The translations under genes were made by a program, and so were the position numbers. 64,000 nucleotides of DNA, taken from Lachnospiraceae bacterium (GTDB lineage Bacteria > Bacillota > Clostridia > Lachnospirales > Lachnospiraceae). The notes beneath the pieces were generated by a model that was not told where the DNA came from, did not search any database, and was given only the letters and a program-made list of their open reading frames with translations. Below, piece by piece: positions 28,939 through 39,182 of this stretch (position 1 is its first letter; each line of letters opens with the position of its first letter). The stretch is taken from contig JAGAQJ010000050.1 in NCBI GenBank assembly GCA_017622845.1, forward strand, positions 62,001-126,000, in the 5' to 3' direction.

Positions 28939-31125
28939 TTATTGCTGCACCTGCCTGAAATGCATTTCCACAGACACATCATCTCCCTGAATCACCGGAA
29001 GCAGCACTCCGCCTGCCATCAGCGCCTTTCCGGTAAAGACATGCCCGCTCTCCGTAAGCCGGTATTCTGCGTCAGCTGCCAAGCCTGCAAGACGGATTCT
29101 TGCGCGCAGTGTATTGGAAGCTGCCCGGAAAACCACTCCCTGAACCAGCGCCTCAGTCTGATCCTTAGAGACAAATGCCCATATGCACCTGTTTTCCTCG
29201 TGCGGATTGCTTAACCGGTAATAGAAACCGTTATAGATAAGGTCCTGATATCCTTTGTAGGCGCGCACCTGCCCGGCAACCTCTTCCTTCTCCTCAGGGC
29301 TTAATTTGTTTAAATCCAGTTCATATCCGAAGCTGCCTGCCATAGCCACCGTTCCTCTTGTCCTGATAGAGGTCATTCTTCCAGTCTGGTGGTTGGGCAC
29401 TGCGGAAACATGGGAGCCAACCGCTGAAACCGGATAAAAGAAACTGGTTCCATACTGGATAAAGGTTCTCTCATGTGCATCCGTATCATCGCTGCACCAT
29501 ATCTGAGGGCAGTAATACAGCATGCCTGCATCAAATCTTCCGCCGCCGCCGCTGCATCCTTCAAACAGCACATCCGGAAATTCTCCCGTAAGTCTTTCCA
29601 GCAAGCCATATAGACCTAAGATATACCTGTGGGGCAGCTCCATCTGGCGGTTTTTCGGGAGGGTGCGGGTATACCAGTCGCAGATGCTCCGGTTCATATC
29701 CCATTTGACATACTCAATATGGTTCTCTCTGAGGATTTGGCTCATCACCTGATACAGATACTCCGTAACCTCTGTGTTGGACATATCCAGCACAAGCTGG
29801 TACCTGCTTCTCATCGGATTTCTTCCCGGAATGCGGATTGCCCATTCCGGATGCCTGCGGTACAGCTCGCTGTCCTCAGAAACCATTTCAGGCTCAAACC
29901 AGATGCCAAACTTCATGCCCATCCGGTTAATCCTCTCTACAAGCCTCCCAAGACCGCCCTTGAGCTTTGTCTCATTGACAAACCAGTCGCCAAGACCTGA
30001 TGTATCGGAATCCCGTTTTCCAAACCACCCGTCGTCAAGCACCATCATATCAATTCCCAGTTCGGCAGCCTGCTTTGCGATTTTCTCTATTTTCTCCTCA
30101 TCAAATGCAAAGTATGTTGCTTCCCAGTTGTTGATTAATACCGGCCGCCCGGACAGCTTATATTTGCCCCTGCACACGTGATTTCTGATAATCTCATGGA
30201 AGCGGTGCGACAGCAAGCCCATGCCGTGCTCAGAACAGGATAAAATGACCTCCGGTGCATGAAAGCACGCTCCTGCCTCCAGCGTCCATGCAAACGTATC
30301 CGGATTGATTCCCATCACCAGGCGCACCTGCTCTAACTGATCCTTTTCCACCTGTGTCTGAAAGCCTCCGCTGTACATCAGTGCCGCCCCTATGCAGAAG
30401 CCTTCTGTTTCCGTGCAGCCTTTCTCACATAACAGCACAGCCGGGTTCTGCTGATGGCTGGAAGTGCCTCTGGTACTGCTGCTTTCCTGAATGCCATGGA
30501 TCAGAGGCACTCTCTCCACCTGACGCTCCATCGTGTGCCTTCCGTGAAAATGCACCCATTCCCAGTCCCCATAGGGAATATCGATACACAGGCTGTGCGC
30601 CCTGTTAATAACTATAGATGTAGTCCCATTATTCCTAACGATAACGCTTCTGGTAATCACATCTGCCTGCGCAATCACGCCGTACAGCAGGACGACTTCT
30701 ACCCCGGTTGCCGTATCCTTTAAGACAATCTCCAGCGTCTCAGCGTCATTTTCATCCGCATAGACTGCAGGCAGTCCCGGTATCCCGTATTTTCCCTTCC
30801 GGACATGATACTCCTGAAACCGAAGGTCAAGGGCGCTGCTGCCGTCTTCATGCGTCACAGACACCGCAGGAATGCGGAAATCGCCCACACCGTATGCGGC
30901 ATACTCCTGCGGCAGGGTATTCAGGGAATATGTTCTCTTATCCCCTGCCTCATAGATATTTCCCGCATATCCGACATCAGGATAATCCAGAAGATAATCC
31001 ATGCAGCAGTCCGTCCTGGCGCCATACCACAAATGGTTCAATACCCCGAAGGCATCTGCCTTCATCTGATAAAGCGTATTTGCTGTTTCTAACTGAAAAA
31101 CACCATTTTCTACTCTGATAGCCAT
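28939..31125 (-). CDS. Alpha-galactosidase, GH36
   Basis: Removes terminal alpha-1,6-galactose from melibiose, raffinose and stachyose in the cytoplasm (no signal peptide). It has 728 residues, the usual length. The N-terminal beta-supersandwich is followed by the barrel with LDDGWFGKRD, KWDMNRS (nucleophile D476), EGCSGGGGRFD and WCSDDTDA (acid/base D546). The two catalytic positions are two residues from those of Geobacillus AgaA (478 and 548). The gene is last in a locus encoding a CUT1 importer and is divergent from an AraC-type regulator, as in known raf/msm loci. Confidence 0.95.
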   Translation of the reverse strand: MAIRVENGVFQLETANTLYQMKADAFGVLNHLWYGARTDCCMDYLLDYPDVGYAGNIYEAGDKRTYSLNTLPQEYAAYGVGDFRIPAVSVTHEDGSSALDLRFQEYHVRKGKYGIPGLPAVYADENDAETLEIVLKDTATGVEVVLLYGVIAQADVITRSVIVRNNGTTSIVINRAHSLCIDIPYGDWEWVHFHGRHTMERQVERVPLIHGIQESSSTRGTSSHQQNPAVLLCEKGCTETEGFCIGAALMYSGGFQTQVEKDQLEQVRLVMGINPDTFAWTLEAGACFHAPEVILSCSEHGMGLLSHRFHEIIRNHVCRGKYKLSGRPVLINNWEATYFAFDEEKIEKIAKQAAELGIDMMVLDDGWFGKRDSDTSGLGDWFVNETKLKGGLGRLVERINRMGMKFGIWFEPEMVSEDSELYRRHPEWAIRIPGRNPMRSRYQLVLDMSNTEVTEYLYQVMSQILRENHIEYVKWDMNRSICDWYTRTLPKNRQMELPHRYILGLYGLLERLTGEFPDVLFEGCSGGGGRFDAGMLYYCPQIWCSDDTDAHERTFIQYGTSFFYPVSAVGSHVSAVPNHQTGRMTSIRTRGTVAMAGSFGYELDLNKLSPEEKEEVAGQVRAYKGYQDLIYNGFYYRLSNPHEENRCIWAFVSKDQTEALVQGVVFRAASNTLRARIRLAGLAADAEYRLTESGHVFTGKALMAGGVLLPVIQGDDVSVEMHFRQVQQ

Positions 31126-31152
31126 ATTTTCCTTCCTTTCCCGACTATTATA

Positions 31153-31995
31153 TTATCCCTTAACTGCTCCGTTGGCAACACCATTTAATATCTGCTTCTG
31201 GCAGATGATGTAGAACAGCAAAATCGGAATCAATGCCAGAATATATGATGCAAACGCCAGATTATAATTCGTGCCGAACTGCGTCTGGAAATTAAGCTGT
31301 GCCAGAGGCAGCGTGTTCTGTCCTGTACCGGACATAATCACAAGCGGCGTCATCACGTCATTCCATGTTCCGAGTGCCGTAAGAATGGCAACGGTAGCAT
31401 GCATCGGCGTCATCATCGGAAAAACAATATTCCAATATGTTTTCCATGTACTTGCCCCGTCAATATCCGCCGCTTCCTCCAGCGCCATCGGAATATTTTT
31501 CAGATAGCCCGTGTAAAGCAGCACATTCATCGGCATATAAAAGACAAGATACAGCAGAATGACTCCTGCGCGGTTTCCCAGCCCCATCTGCGCGGTCTGT
31601 TTTACCAGAGGCATCATCAGTATGGAGAACGGAACAAACATACCGCTGACAATGTACAGATAAATAATCCGAAAGCTCTTTTTCTTTGCCATGCCTCTTC
31701 CGATGACATAGCCTGCAATGGAATGAATCACAATCGCCAGCGCGATGGTTGCCAGCGTAATCAAAAGGCTGTTTCCAAGAGAATGCCAGAAGTCCGTGAC
31801 CTCCATTGCCTGCCTGAAATTATCTAAGCTCCATTTTTCAGGAAAGGACAAGGCTCCGGCAACATCATTTGTCATCTCGCTCGGCTGCTTAAAAGCAATG
31901 ATAAGCGCCATGTACAGCGGAAAAAATACGGTGACTGTCCCTAATATCAGCACAATCGTCAGCACCCAGTTTGTTTTCTGCTTTCTCTCTATCAT
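31153..31995 (-). CDS. Alpha-galactoside ABC permease (RafG/MsmG-like)
   Basis: MalG-type CUT1 permease of 280 residues with six helices. The EAA loop reads MALEEAADIDGASTWKTYWNIVFPMM. It overlaps the start of the upstream permease gene's end by 4 bp and lies 27 bp before the alpha-galactosidase. Role in raffinose-type sugar uptake is inferred from the locus. Confidence 0.92.
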   Translation of the reverse strand: MIERKQKTNWVLTIVLILGTVTVFFPLYMALIIAFKQPSEMTNDVAGALSFPEKWSLDNFRQAMEVTDFWHSLGNSLLITLATIALAIVIHSIAGYVIGRGMAKKKSFRIIYLYIVSGMFVPFSILMMPLVKQTAQMGLGNRAGVILLYLVFYMPMNVLLYTGYLKNIPMALEEAADIDGASTWKTYWNIVFPMMTPMHATVAILTALGTWNDVMTPLVIMSGTGQNTLPLAQLNFQTQFGTNYNLAFASYILALIPILLFYIICQKQILNGVANGAVKG

Positions 31996-32867
31996 AACTG
32001 CTCCTCCTTCTTATTCATGACGGTCATCTGGAAAATGGAAATCGCTACAATCACCAGGAAGAAAATCACTGCATTGGCGCTCTGGAACCCAAACTGGCCT
32101 CCGTCCATTCCGTTCTTGTAGATGAGATAGGAGATCGATTCCGTACTCTGCGCCGGACCGCCCTTTGTCAAAGACACAATCTGGTCAAACACCATCAGTA
32201 AATTTTTTGTGCTCAGTACCAGATTAATGGTCACAAACGGCATTACAAGCGGAAAAGTCACCTGCCAGAATTCTTTCCATTTGCCTGCCCCGTCCAGCAT
32301 GCTTGCCTCGTACACGTCCTGGGGAACCGTCTGAAGACCTGAAATGTAAATAATCGTATTCATTGCAACAGCCTGCCATACGCCGACAATCAGCACACCG
32401 ACCCATGCATAGCGTTCACTGGCAAGGATGCTGTTCTGCAGAAAGCCGATATGAAGGGCGCTGCCGGCTGCCGGAAGAATATATGTGAAGATAAAGCTGA
32501 AAATATAACCGATGACCAATCCTCCAAGGATATTGGGAACAAAGTAAATTCCCCGAAGCGCGCTCTTAAAGCGGATTCTGCTGTTTAACCCAAGCGCCAT
32601 AACCAGACTGATCACATTGACCAGTACCGTTCCGGCCAGCGCATATTTGAATGTAAAGAGATAGCTTTTTCCGACTCTGGCATCCGTGAAAAGATCAATA
32701 TAGTTTCGAAGCCCTACATAATCGTAGCTTCCATAGCCCCGGTAATTTGTGAAGCTGTAAACCACGCCCTTAATCATCGGCAATGTATTAAAGGTGAAAA
32801 ACAAAACCAGTACCGGTATCATCACCGCCCAGAACGTTTTGTCCCGATTTGTCATCTTCTTTTTCAT
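31992..32867 (-). CDS. Alpha-galactoside ABC permease (RafF/MsmF-like)
   Basis: MalF-type CUT1 permease of 291 residues with six helices and the EAA loop in DVYEASMLDGAGKWKEFWQVTFP. It overlaps the binding-protein gene by 4 bp and the next permease gene by 4 bp, so all three are translationally coupled. No ATPase is encoded nearby. Confidence 0.92.
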   Translation of the reverse strand: MKKKMTNRDKTFWAVMIPVLVLFFTFNTLPMIKGVVYSFTNYRGYGSYDYVGLRNYIDLFTDARVGKSYLFTFKYALAGTVLVNVISLVMALGLNSRIRFKSALRGIYFVPNILGGLVIGYIFSFIFTYILPAAGSALHIGFLQNSILASERYAWVGVLIVGVWQAVAMNTIIYISGLQTVPQDVYEASMLDGAGKWKEFWQVTFPLVMPFVTINLVLSTKNLLMVFDQIVSLTKGGPAQSTESISYLIYKNGMDGGQFGFQSANAVIFFLVIVAISIFQMTVMNKKEEQL

Positions 32868-34162
32868 TGTGCATCCCCCATTTCCTTCTGATATTCCTGT
32901 ACCTTGCGGATTAAATCCCTGTTATAGCGTTTCCAGTCCGTGTCAAACCGTGTCAGAAAAGTATCAACGGAATTTTCGCTGCTGTCCAGTAAAAAGGTCT
33001 GTATCATGGCATCGACACTCATCTCGCTGGGATAGTGATGATCCTGATAATCTGCCATTCTGTCATTTTCGATATAAGCCCTCATGCCCTCCAGCTCTGC
33101 CGGAATCGCAAAGTCCCCCTCCTTGCAGGCAATTCCTCCCTGATCGTCCAGGTAAATCTGAATTGTCTCATCTTCATACAGGAAACGAAGCACCTCGTAC
33201 ACTGCTTCCTTGTTTTCACAGTTTTTCATGACTGAAAACTGCAGGTCAATGCCGGAATTGAGGACATTGCGTTCCTCCGTCTCATTCGCCGGAAAGGTAA
33301 AGGAGTCAATATTCATCGTCGGATTTACCGATTTAATCTGAGGTATCGCATAGCTTCCGATTGGGTACATCGCTGACTGTCCCCTTGCGAAGGCAGTACA
33401 TGCATCATTATATCCGTACGCATACGGATTTGGTTCCGCGTAGTCAAGCAGCACTCTTATTTTTCGTGCAATCTCACCGTAAGCTTCCGTAAATGTGGTA
33501 TACCCCATATTGACCTGATTGCAGGTATCAGAATCCGACAAGCCTACTGCCAGCGCATTCCAGGGCGCAAGACACGTCCATGTATCCTTATATCCAAGAT
33601 ACAATGGCTGAATCCCCTCCGCTTCAATCGTTTCGCACAGCGCGATAAACTCGTCCCATGTCGCAGGTATCGTCCAGCCGTGTTCCTCAAACATGTCTTT
33701 ATTATAGAGAATGCCTGCTGCATTGGCAGCATAGGGCAGTGCATAGACTCCCTCCTGCGGAATAAATTCCAGCTCCTTATCCATATCCAGATAAGACTGC
33801 TTTACCATTGTGATTTCCTCAAGGTCAGAAATATCCATAAACAAATCCGCATCCAGGAAATTAGAGTAATTGATGTCCCCACCGATTCCTACAATGTCAG
33901 GATAATCCTCCCTGATAAATCGTGTCTTTAAAATGGTCATGGCTTCGTTTGGCGAATCAATTGTCAGGCGGATATCATCATGTGTCTCGTTGAAGCGCTC
34001 TGCTATTTTCTCAAAAGCAGCTACCGCCTCCGGCTTATAGGACACAAGCTCTACCTCGACCTTACCATCTGAAGCACTCTGTCCGCATCCTGCAAGACCT
34101 GACATTCCTATCAGCATTCCTGCGCACAATGCCAGTCTTCCGGAAATCTTTCTTTTTGCCAT
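32864..34162 (-). CDS. Alpha-galactoside-binding lipoprotein (RafE/MsmE-like)
   Basis: Captures oligosaccharides outside the cell, 432 residues. The signal peptide has lipobox LAGC (about residues 23-26). The type 1 solute-binding fold shows ILYNKDMFEEHGWTIPATWDEF and MYPIGSYAIPQI. It is first in the operon. Assignment to raffinose-family sugars depends on the alpha-galactosidase and AraC regulator nearby. Confidence 0.9.
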   Translation of the reverse strand: MAKRKISGRLALCAGMLIGMSGLAGCGQSASDGKVEVELVSYKPEAVAAFEKIAERFNETHDDIRLTIDSPNEAMTILKTRFIREDYPDIVGIGGDINYSNFLDADLFMDISDLEEITMVKQSYLDMDKELEFIPQEGVYALPYAANAAGILYNKDMFEEHGWTIPATWDEFIALCETIEAEGIQPLYLGYKDTWTCLAPWNALAVGLSDSDTCNQVNMGYTTFTEAYGEIARKIRVLLDYAEPNPYAYGYNDACTAFARGQSAMYPIGSYAIPQIKSVNPTMNIDSFTFPANETEERNVLNSGIDLQFSVMKNCENKEAVYEVLRFLYEDETIQIYLDDQGGIACKEGDFAIPAELEGMRAYIENDRMADYQDHHYPSEMSVDAMIQTFLLDSSENSVDTFLTRFDTDWKRYNRDLIRKVQEYQKEMGDAQ

Positions 34163-34340
34163 ATTTCCCTCTCCTCTCGGTTCGTTTTCGTTTTCTTTAT
34201 TGAATGAACAAATTATAACATACCAATTTGCTATCTATAAATATCGTGATTTTTCATTTTTTATACCATAATGCTTGTTTTTGTGCTATACTATCATATC
34301 ATGACGCATTTTGATATATTTCATGCATGGGGGATTACAA
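34163..34340. promoter_or_regulatory. Divergent promoter region of the alpha-galactoside locus
   Basis: For the transporter operon, the minus strand has TTATAG (34240-34235) and TATAAT (34217-34212) with a 17-bp spacer. For the AraC gene, the plus strand has a TATACT at 34287-34292 without a good -35. The AraC start ATG at 34341 follows a GGGGGA ribosome site. AraC regulators of this type usually bind between the two genes. Confidence 0.5.
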
Positions 34341-35183
34341 ATGAGCAATTTTTCTTTTCATATTTTTCCGAATGAGAATTATATCGATTTAGATATGTAT
34401 CAGTATGGATATGAGCAGTGCGCTCCCGGTCATTCCTTCGGACCTGCTTCGCGCAACCATTATTTGTTTCACTATGTCATCTCCGGTACCGGTATCCTTA
34501 TGGCAGACAATGCGAAGGGAGAAACGCAGACGTATTCCATTAAAAGCGGACAGGGCTTTATGATTTTCCCGGGGCAGATTAACACCTACTATGCCGACCA
34601 GAAGCTTCCCTGGGAATACGTATGGATTGAATTTGACGGGCTGAGAGTGAAGGAAGCGCTGGACCTGACGGGGCTTTCCATAAACATGCCTGTATACCGC
34701 CCCCGTTTTAAAGACCTCAGAGAGCAGATGATGAATGAGATGCTGTATATTGTTCAACATGCAAAAGAGCCGCCTTTTCATCTAATCGGGCATCTTTATC
34801 TTTTTCTGGACTATCTGACCCGTTCTTCCAAAGCAGAAGAGCTGGCGCCAAGCAGCAAGATGAGTGATTACTACATCAAAGAAGCAATCAACTATATTGA
34901 ACAGAATTTTCAGAATAACATCACGATTGAGGAAATTGCTGCTGTCTGCGGAATCAACCGGAGCTATTTCGGAAAAATCTTCCGCAGCTCTATCGGACGT
35001 TCTCCGCAGGAATTTTTAATGAATTACCGCATGGTCAAGGCTGCGGAATTATTAAAGCTGACCTCCCTGTCCATCGCAGAAATCGGTTCTGCTGTCGGAT
35101 ATGAAAATCAGCTTCATTTTTCACGTGCATTTAAAACTATTTACGGCATTTCGCCGAGAGAATGGAGAAATCAGCATAAATAA
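34341..35183 (+). CDS. AraC-family regulator of the alpha-galactoside locus (MsmR/RafR-like)
   Basis: Transcription activator of 280 residues. The N-terminal cupin sugar-binding half contains HYVISGTGILMAD and GFMIFPGQINTYYAD with WEYVWIEFDG. The C-terminal AraC domain carries ITIEEIAAVCGINRSYFGKIF and IAEIGSAVGYENQLHFSRAFKTIYGISPREWR. It is divergent from the binding-protein operon, the standard place for its regulator. Its stop codon is 5 bp from the convergent stop of the hybrid kinase, with no terminator between. Confidence 0.9.
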   Translation: MSNFSFHIFPNENYIDLDMYQYGYEQCAPGHSFGPASRNHYLFHYVISGTGILMADNAKGETQTYSIKSGQGFMIFPGQINTYYADQKLPWEYVWIEFDGLRVKEALDLTGLSINMPVYRPRFKDLREQMMNEMLYIVQHAKEPPFHLIGHLYLFLDYLTRSSKAEELAPSSKMSDYYIKEAINYIEQNFQNNITIEEIAAVCGINRSYFGKIFRSSIGRSPQEFLMNYRMVKAAELLKLTSLSIAEIGSAVGYENQLHFSRAFKTIYGISPREWRNQHK

Positions 35184-35188
35184 GCGTG

Positions 35189-38100
35189 TCAGTCATTCCC
35201 TCCCAGCCATTTATTCAGAGACTTCATCAACTGCTCGATATCCAGCGGCTTTGTCAGATGCTCGTTCATGCCGGCATTCCTGCTCTGCTGGATATCCTCT
35301 GCGAAGGCATTCGCAGTCATTGCAAGGATCGGAATCGTGGCGGCATCTTTTTGCGGAAGCTTCCGGATTGCCTCGGTCGCTTCATAGCCGTTCATGACCG
35401 GCATCTGGATATCCATAAAAATCATGTCGTAGTAGTTCTCGCCCATTTCCTGAAACCGTTCCAAAGCTTCCTGCCCGTTCTCAACGCTTTCCACAGTCAC
35501 TCCGGTCTGGCTGAGAATCTCTTCTGCAATTTCCCGGTTCAGCTCGTTATCCTCCGCCAGAAGAATCCGTTTCGCAGAAAACAGCATATTGCCGGACTGC
35601 TCTGTTTCGGGATGCGTCTGGTCCTTGTCGTTTCCGACAAGCTGGTTGAACAGGTATACCAGCCGCGACTTAAACAACGGTTTGGATATAAATCCGTTCA
35701 CGCCGGCATCACGCGCCTCTTCCTCCACGCCGCTCCAGTCATATGCTGACAGGATAATAATCGGGACATCCGGTCCGACCTTCCGGCGGATTGCCTGCGC
35801 TGTCGCGATTCCGTCCATATCCGGCATCTTCCAGTCCAGAATCACGGCAAAGTAATCCTCATTCATCTGACGGCGTTCCCATACGCGCTCTACCGCTTCT
35901 TTTCCGCTCAGGACATATTCGCCCTTCATGCCGATATTCTCCAGAATCAGGCAGGTTGTCTCGCACGCCGCTTCGTCGTCATCCGCTACCAGCACCGGCA
36001 GGTCCGCAAGCCTTTCCGTATCCGGCATAGGCGCATTCAGAAGTTTAAGCGACAGTGTCACGATAAACTGTGTGCCCTTTCCAATCTCACTGTGCACCAT
36101 GATGTCGCCATTCATCCGCCGCGCGATATTTCTGGCAATCGTCATGCCAAGTCCGGTTCCCTCAATCTTGCTGACGCGCGAATCCTCAGCGCGGCTGAAA
36201 GGCTCAAACAGCTTTTTCTGGAATTCTCTGCTCATACCGATTCCATTATCGCGAAAGCGGAATTCATAACAGCCGTAGCCGTACATGCTGGAGGATTTCT
36301 CATAAATCTCCATCTCAATATTGCCGCCTTGCGGAGTATATTTCACCGCATTTCCCAGTATATTCGTAAAAATCTGCTGCATCCGCATGGAGTCGCCAAT
36401 CACATGCTCATGCTCCACATCTGCAATGCGCACGTCAAAATTCTGCTTCTTCTGTTCCATGGAGGGGCGGACCATGGTCACCAGATTTCCGATTAAATCA
36501 GAAAGATTGATTTCTTCCTCAGCCAAATCAATTTTTCCGGATTCTATCTTGCTCATGTCAAGCACTTCATTAATCAGCGACAGCAGGTGCCTGCTGGAAA
36601 CCGTAATTTTCCCCAGACAGTCCTTTACGCGGTCGCTGTCCTCCAGATACTTGCCCGCAATCGCTGTCATTCCGATAATCGCGTTCATCGGCGTTCTGAT
36701 ATCATGACTCATCCTTGACATAAATTCACTTTTTGCCGCGTTGGCGTGGTTTGCTGCCTCACAGGCTTCCTTTAATGCCTGATGCTCCTGCTCTTCCCTC
36801 AGCTTGCTCTCTGTAATATCCTGTGCCACATACAATGCCTTCCCCGGCTTCCCGTCGCTTGCCGTCTCCGCCAGAACCACTGTCGCACGAATACAAGCCC
36901 TGCGTCCGTTCCCGTCAGGCATCATATGATATTCAAAGGCGCTCAGCGGATGTTCCCTGCTCAGAACATCAAATAAATTCTGCCTGCTGACAAACTTCAG
37001 ATATTCTTCCCTGTCTTCCTGATGCACAAAGCTCTGTGCATACATATGGGTCGCCATTACATAATTGCGCTCATCGCCAAGGACACTGCCAACCTCTTTT
37101 TTCTGCATGATGGGTCTGATGGAATCCCGTTCAAAATCAATATAATATGTTGCAAAGAACATACTGCTCAGGCTGTTGATAATTGATGCTTTTTCTGCAG
37201 ATTCCCTATGGGCATACTCCTCCATCAGCTTTTCGGAGGTAATGTCACGCCCCAGAATATTGACAACCGTTTTGTCACCCTGGCGTATAAACAGCACATG
37301 TTCCTCCACCCACAGGGCAGGCGTTCCTTTATGCTGATACTGGAACATCTCTTCGTAATAATCCTGGGCGCTCTCTGCTTTTTTGCGAAGATTCTCCAGC
37401 AGAAACACACTCCGGAATTTTTCTTTATCCCTTTCTACGACAGACTGCTCCAGCGCTTTCTGGATATAAAGGCTGTAATCTCCCACCTGCCGCCTGCCGC
37501 CGTCTCCCAGATATACCCTCTCACATATGCCGGTATCCAAATCCACCGTATTGAGAATGCTGTATCTTGATTTGATGATGGCAGCCATTCTCCGGTCATT
37601 CCGGGTGCGTTCCATACTTCTCTTGGTCCGCTCATCCACATCCTGAAATGCCAGAATCGCATATCCGCCTTTCGGACTTTCCCTGAAAAAGGCAGAGATG
37701 GAGATATATCTCCACACCCCATACAGCAGCGCACGGCATACCAGAGTCCTCTTCTTTTCTCCTGCCCTCCAGGCCTGCTTCATCGATGCAAGGGAAAATT
37801 TATTTACAAGCTCCTTCTGATCCTCTCCGGCTATGTAGTCAATTGCCTTGCCCCGGAACATATTTTCCCAGTAGACAATATCTGTCCCGACAGCCTGTCT
37901 GACCCTATCCGTTGTCCGCACAATGTTTACACCGCCGCTTTGCAGGTCAACCACATAAATGGCAAAGTTAGTCTCTCCTAACGAATTGATGATTTCCATA
38001 TTCCGGATATTGACTTCTTCCCGTTCCAGACCGTCCGTAAAAACGTCATGCACATCTTTTACATAAATCATAACCGTTTGATTTTCATCTGTGTAATCAT

Positions 38101-38731
38101 AATCCGGCACAATCTCAAGAGTATGCCACCGGAACCGGTCCCCTGCTTTGCGGCGGTAAATACAGCTTGGCATTTTCCTGCCTTCCTGCAGTTTCCTCCT
38201 GAGCCTTTCGTTTTTTACAAATTTCCGATACCGTTCTATATCTTCTTCATAAATATATCCCTTTAAAGCAATGCTCTCGAACCACTCTGAGAGGGAACGC
38301 GGCGCTTCCTCTGCATCCAAAACATCCTCTCCGTCTGATTTGATAATCTCAAAGCTGTCTGTGGTGATATTGGCGCGCAGTACCTTATAATATATGTAAT
38401 TTGTCGTTTCCGCATGAGGAGTTACTGCGATCATAAAGGCAGGAACCGTATCCTCCCACAGAATCCGCGTTGCAGCAATCTCTACCGCCTTTCCAAAAGG
38501 ATCGTCATAATTGACGGCACGTGCTTCCTTCTTATCTCCGATGTGGAGCAGGGGGCAGTTCGAGCATGTCCCCTTCCACAATTCATGGCAGACCATGCCT
38601 TCCTCAATGTTCGGCGCAACCTCTTTGACTCTCTTGTTATAATATAAAATCTTATGATTGTCCTCCCGTATGACGTAAACTGCTGTCATCTGAAGTGCAT
38701 CCAATATTATTTCATATTCTCTTGTTCTCAC
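35189..38731 (-). CDS. Large hybrid sensor histidine kinase with PAS domains and two receivers
   Basis: A cytoplasmic-looking 1180-residue kinase without clear membrane helices. The N-terminus has PAS-like segments, the first with a CHELWKGTCSNCPL cysteine cluster (about residues 45-60) that could bind metal or sense redox. At least two more PAS-type repeats follow to about residue 650. The HisKA site is SHDIRTPMNAIIG with H676, then an ATPase with FRDNGIGMS and GTGLGMTIA. Two receivers close the protein (VILDWKMPDMDG and MIFMDIQMPVMNG). The gene stands alone. Output is unknown; such kinases in Lachnospiraceae often feed Hpt proteins. Confidence 0.9.
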   Translation of the reverse strand: MRTREYEIILDALQMTAVYVIREDNHKILYYNKRVKEVAPNIEEGMVCHELWKGTCSNCPLLHIGDKKEARAVNYDDPFGKAVEIAATRILWEDTVPAFMIAVTPHAETTNYIYYKVLRANITTDSFEIIKSDGEDVLDAEEAPRSLSEWFESIALKGYIYEEDIERYRKFVKNERLRRKLQEGRKMPSCIYRRKAGDRFRWHTLEIVPDYDYTDENQTVMIYVKDVHDVFTDGLEREEVNIRNMEIINSLGETNFAIYVVDLQSGGVNIVRTTDRVRQAVGTDIVYWENMFRGKAIDYIAGEDQKELVNKFSLASMKQAWRAGEKKRTLVCRALLYGVWRYISISAFFRESPKGGYAILAFQDVDERTKRSMERTRNDRRMAAIIKSRYSILNTVDLDTGICERVYLGDGGRRQVGDYSLYIQKALEQSVVERDKEKFRSVFLLENLRKKAESAQDYYEEMFQYQHKGTPALWVEEHVLFIRQGDKTVVNILGRDITSEKLMEEYAHRESAEKASIINSLSSMFFATYYIDFERDSIRPIMQKKEVGSVLGDERNYVMATHMYAQSFVHQEDREEYLKFVSRQNLFDVLSREHPLSAFEYHMMPDGNGRRACIRATVVLAETASDGKPGKALYVAQDITESKLREEQEHQALKEACEAANHANAAKSEFMSRMSHDIRTPMNAIIGMTAIAGKYLEDSDRVKDCLGKITVSSRHLLSLINEVLDMSKIESGKIDLAEEEINLSDLIGNLVTMVRPSMEQKKQNFDVRIADVEHEHVIGDSMRMQQIFTNILGNAVKYTPQGGNIEMEIYEKSSSMYGYGCYEFRFRDNGIGMSREFQKKLFEPFSRAEDSRVSKIEGTGLGMTIARNIARRMNGDIMVHSEIGKGTQFIVTLSLKLLNAPMPDTERLADLPVLVADDDEAACETTCLILENIGMKGEYVLSGKEAVERVWERRQMNEDYFAVILDWKMPDMDGIATAQAIRRKVGPDVPIIILSAYDWSGVEEEARDAGVNGFISKPLFKSRLVYLFNQLVGNDKDQTHPETEQSGNMLFSAKRILLAEDNELNREIAEEILSQTGVTVESVENGQEALERFQEMGENYYDMIFMDIQMPVMNGYEATEAIRKLPQKDAATIPILAMTANAFAEDIQQSRNAGMNEHLTKPLDIEQLMKSLNKWLGGND

Positions 38732-38853
38732 AGTTTTCCCTCCGGATTCTCGTATTGCTTAGGATTTCTTGCTGTATCAGGCGCTTATACCTGCTATTGT
38801 ATCACTATTATACTGTCTGCGCCATTTTTTTATATAATTTTTTACAGCCAGAT

Positions 38854-39181
38854 GTAACAGTTCAGCCGTATGGATATTTTAATCAGGACGAAGGACTGCC
38901 GTCCTTCTGCGTACTGACAACTGTCCGGCTTTACGGTTTCGATAAACAGAAAACTGCAGATAGTATCCCGTAGAATGCCCCGGTGGAGAATGGTGATATT
39001 TCCTTATACGATGATATGCAAAGCAGGTTGGAGACGGAGGCATGGATGCCGACTCGATCCGGCTCCGTCCTCATTAGAAAGCCTTGCTTCATCGTATTAG
39101 GAAATTCCCATTCAAAACCAATGGCAGCCGGAGGGATACTATCTGCAGTTTTCGTCCGGATAGGAATGCATAAAAGGCTGG
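38854..39181. repeat. R1 long hairpin repeat, copy 2
   Basis: Starts GTAACAGTTCAGCC (38854) and ends in AAAAGGCTGG at 39181, just short of the oleate hydratase stop codon, so the expected right end AACTGTTAC is missing. It shares the arms (GCAGATAGTATCC.../...GGATACTATCTGC, and GGTGATATTTCC-TTATACGATGA/TTCATCGTATTAGG) and the apex GGAGACGGAGGCATGGATGC with copies 1 and 3. It lacks the small AAATTTGC/GCAAATTT hairpin at the apex. No coding potential shared with the other copies. Confidence 0.87.
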
Positions 39182-39182
39182 T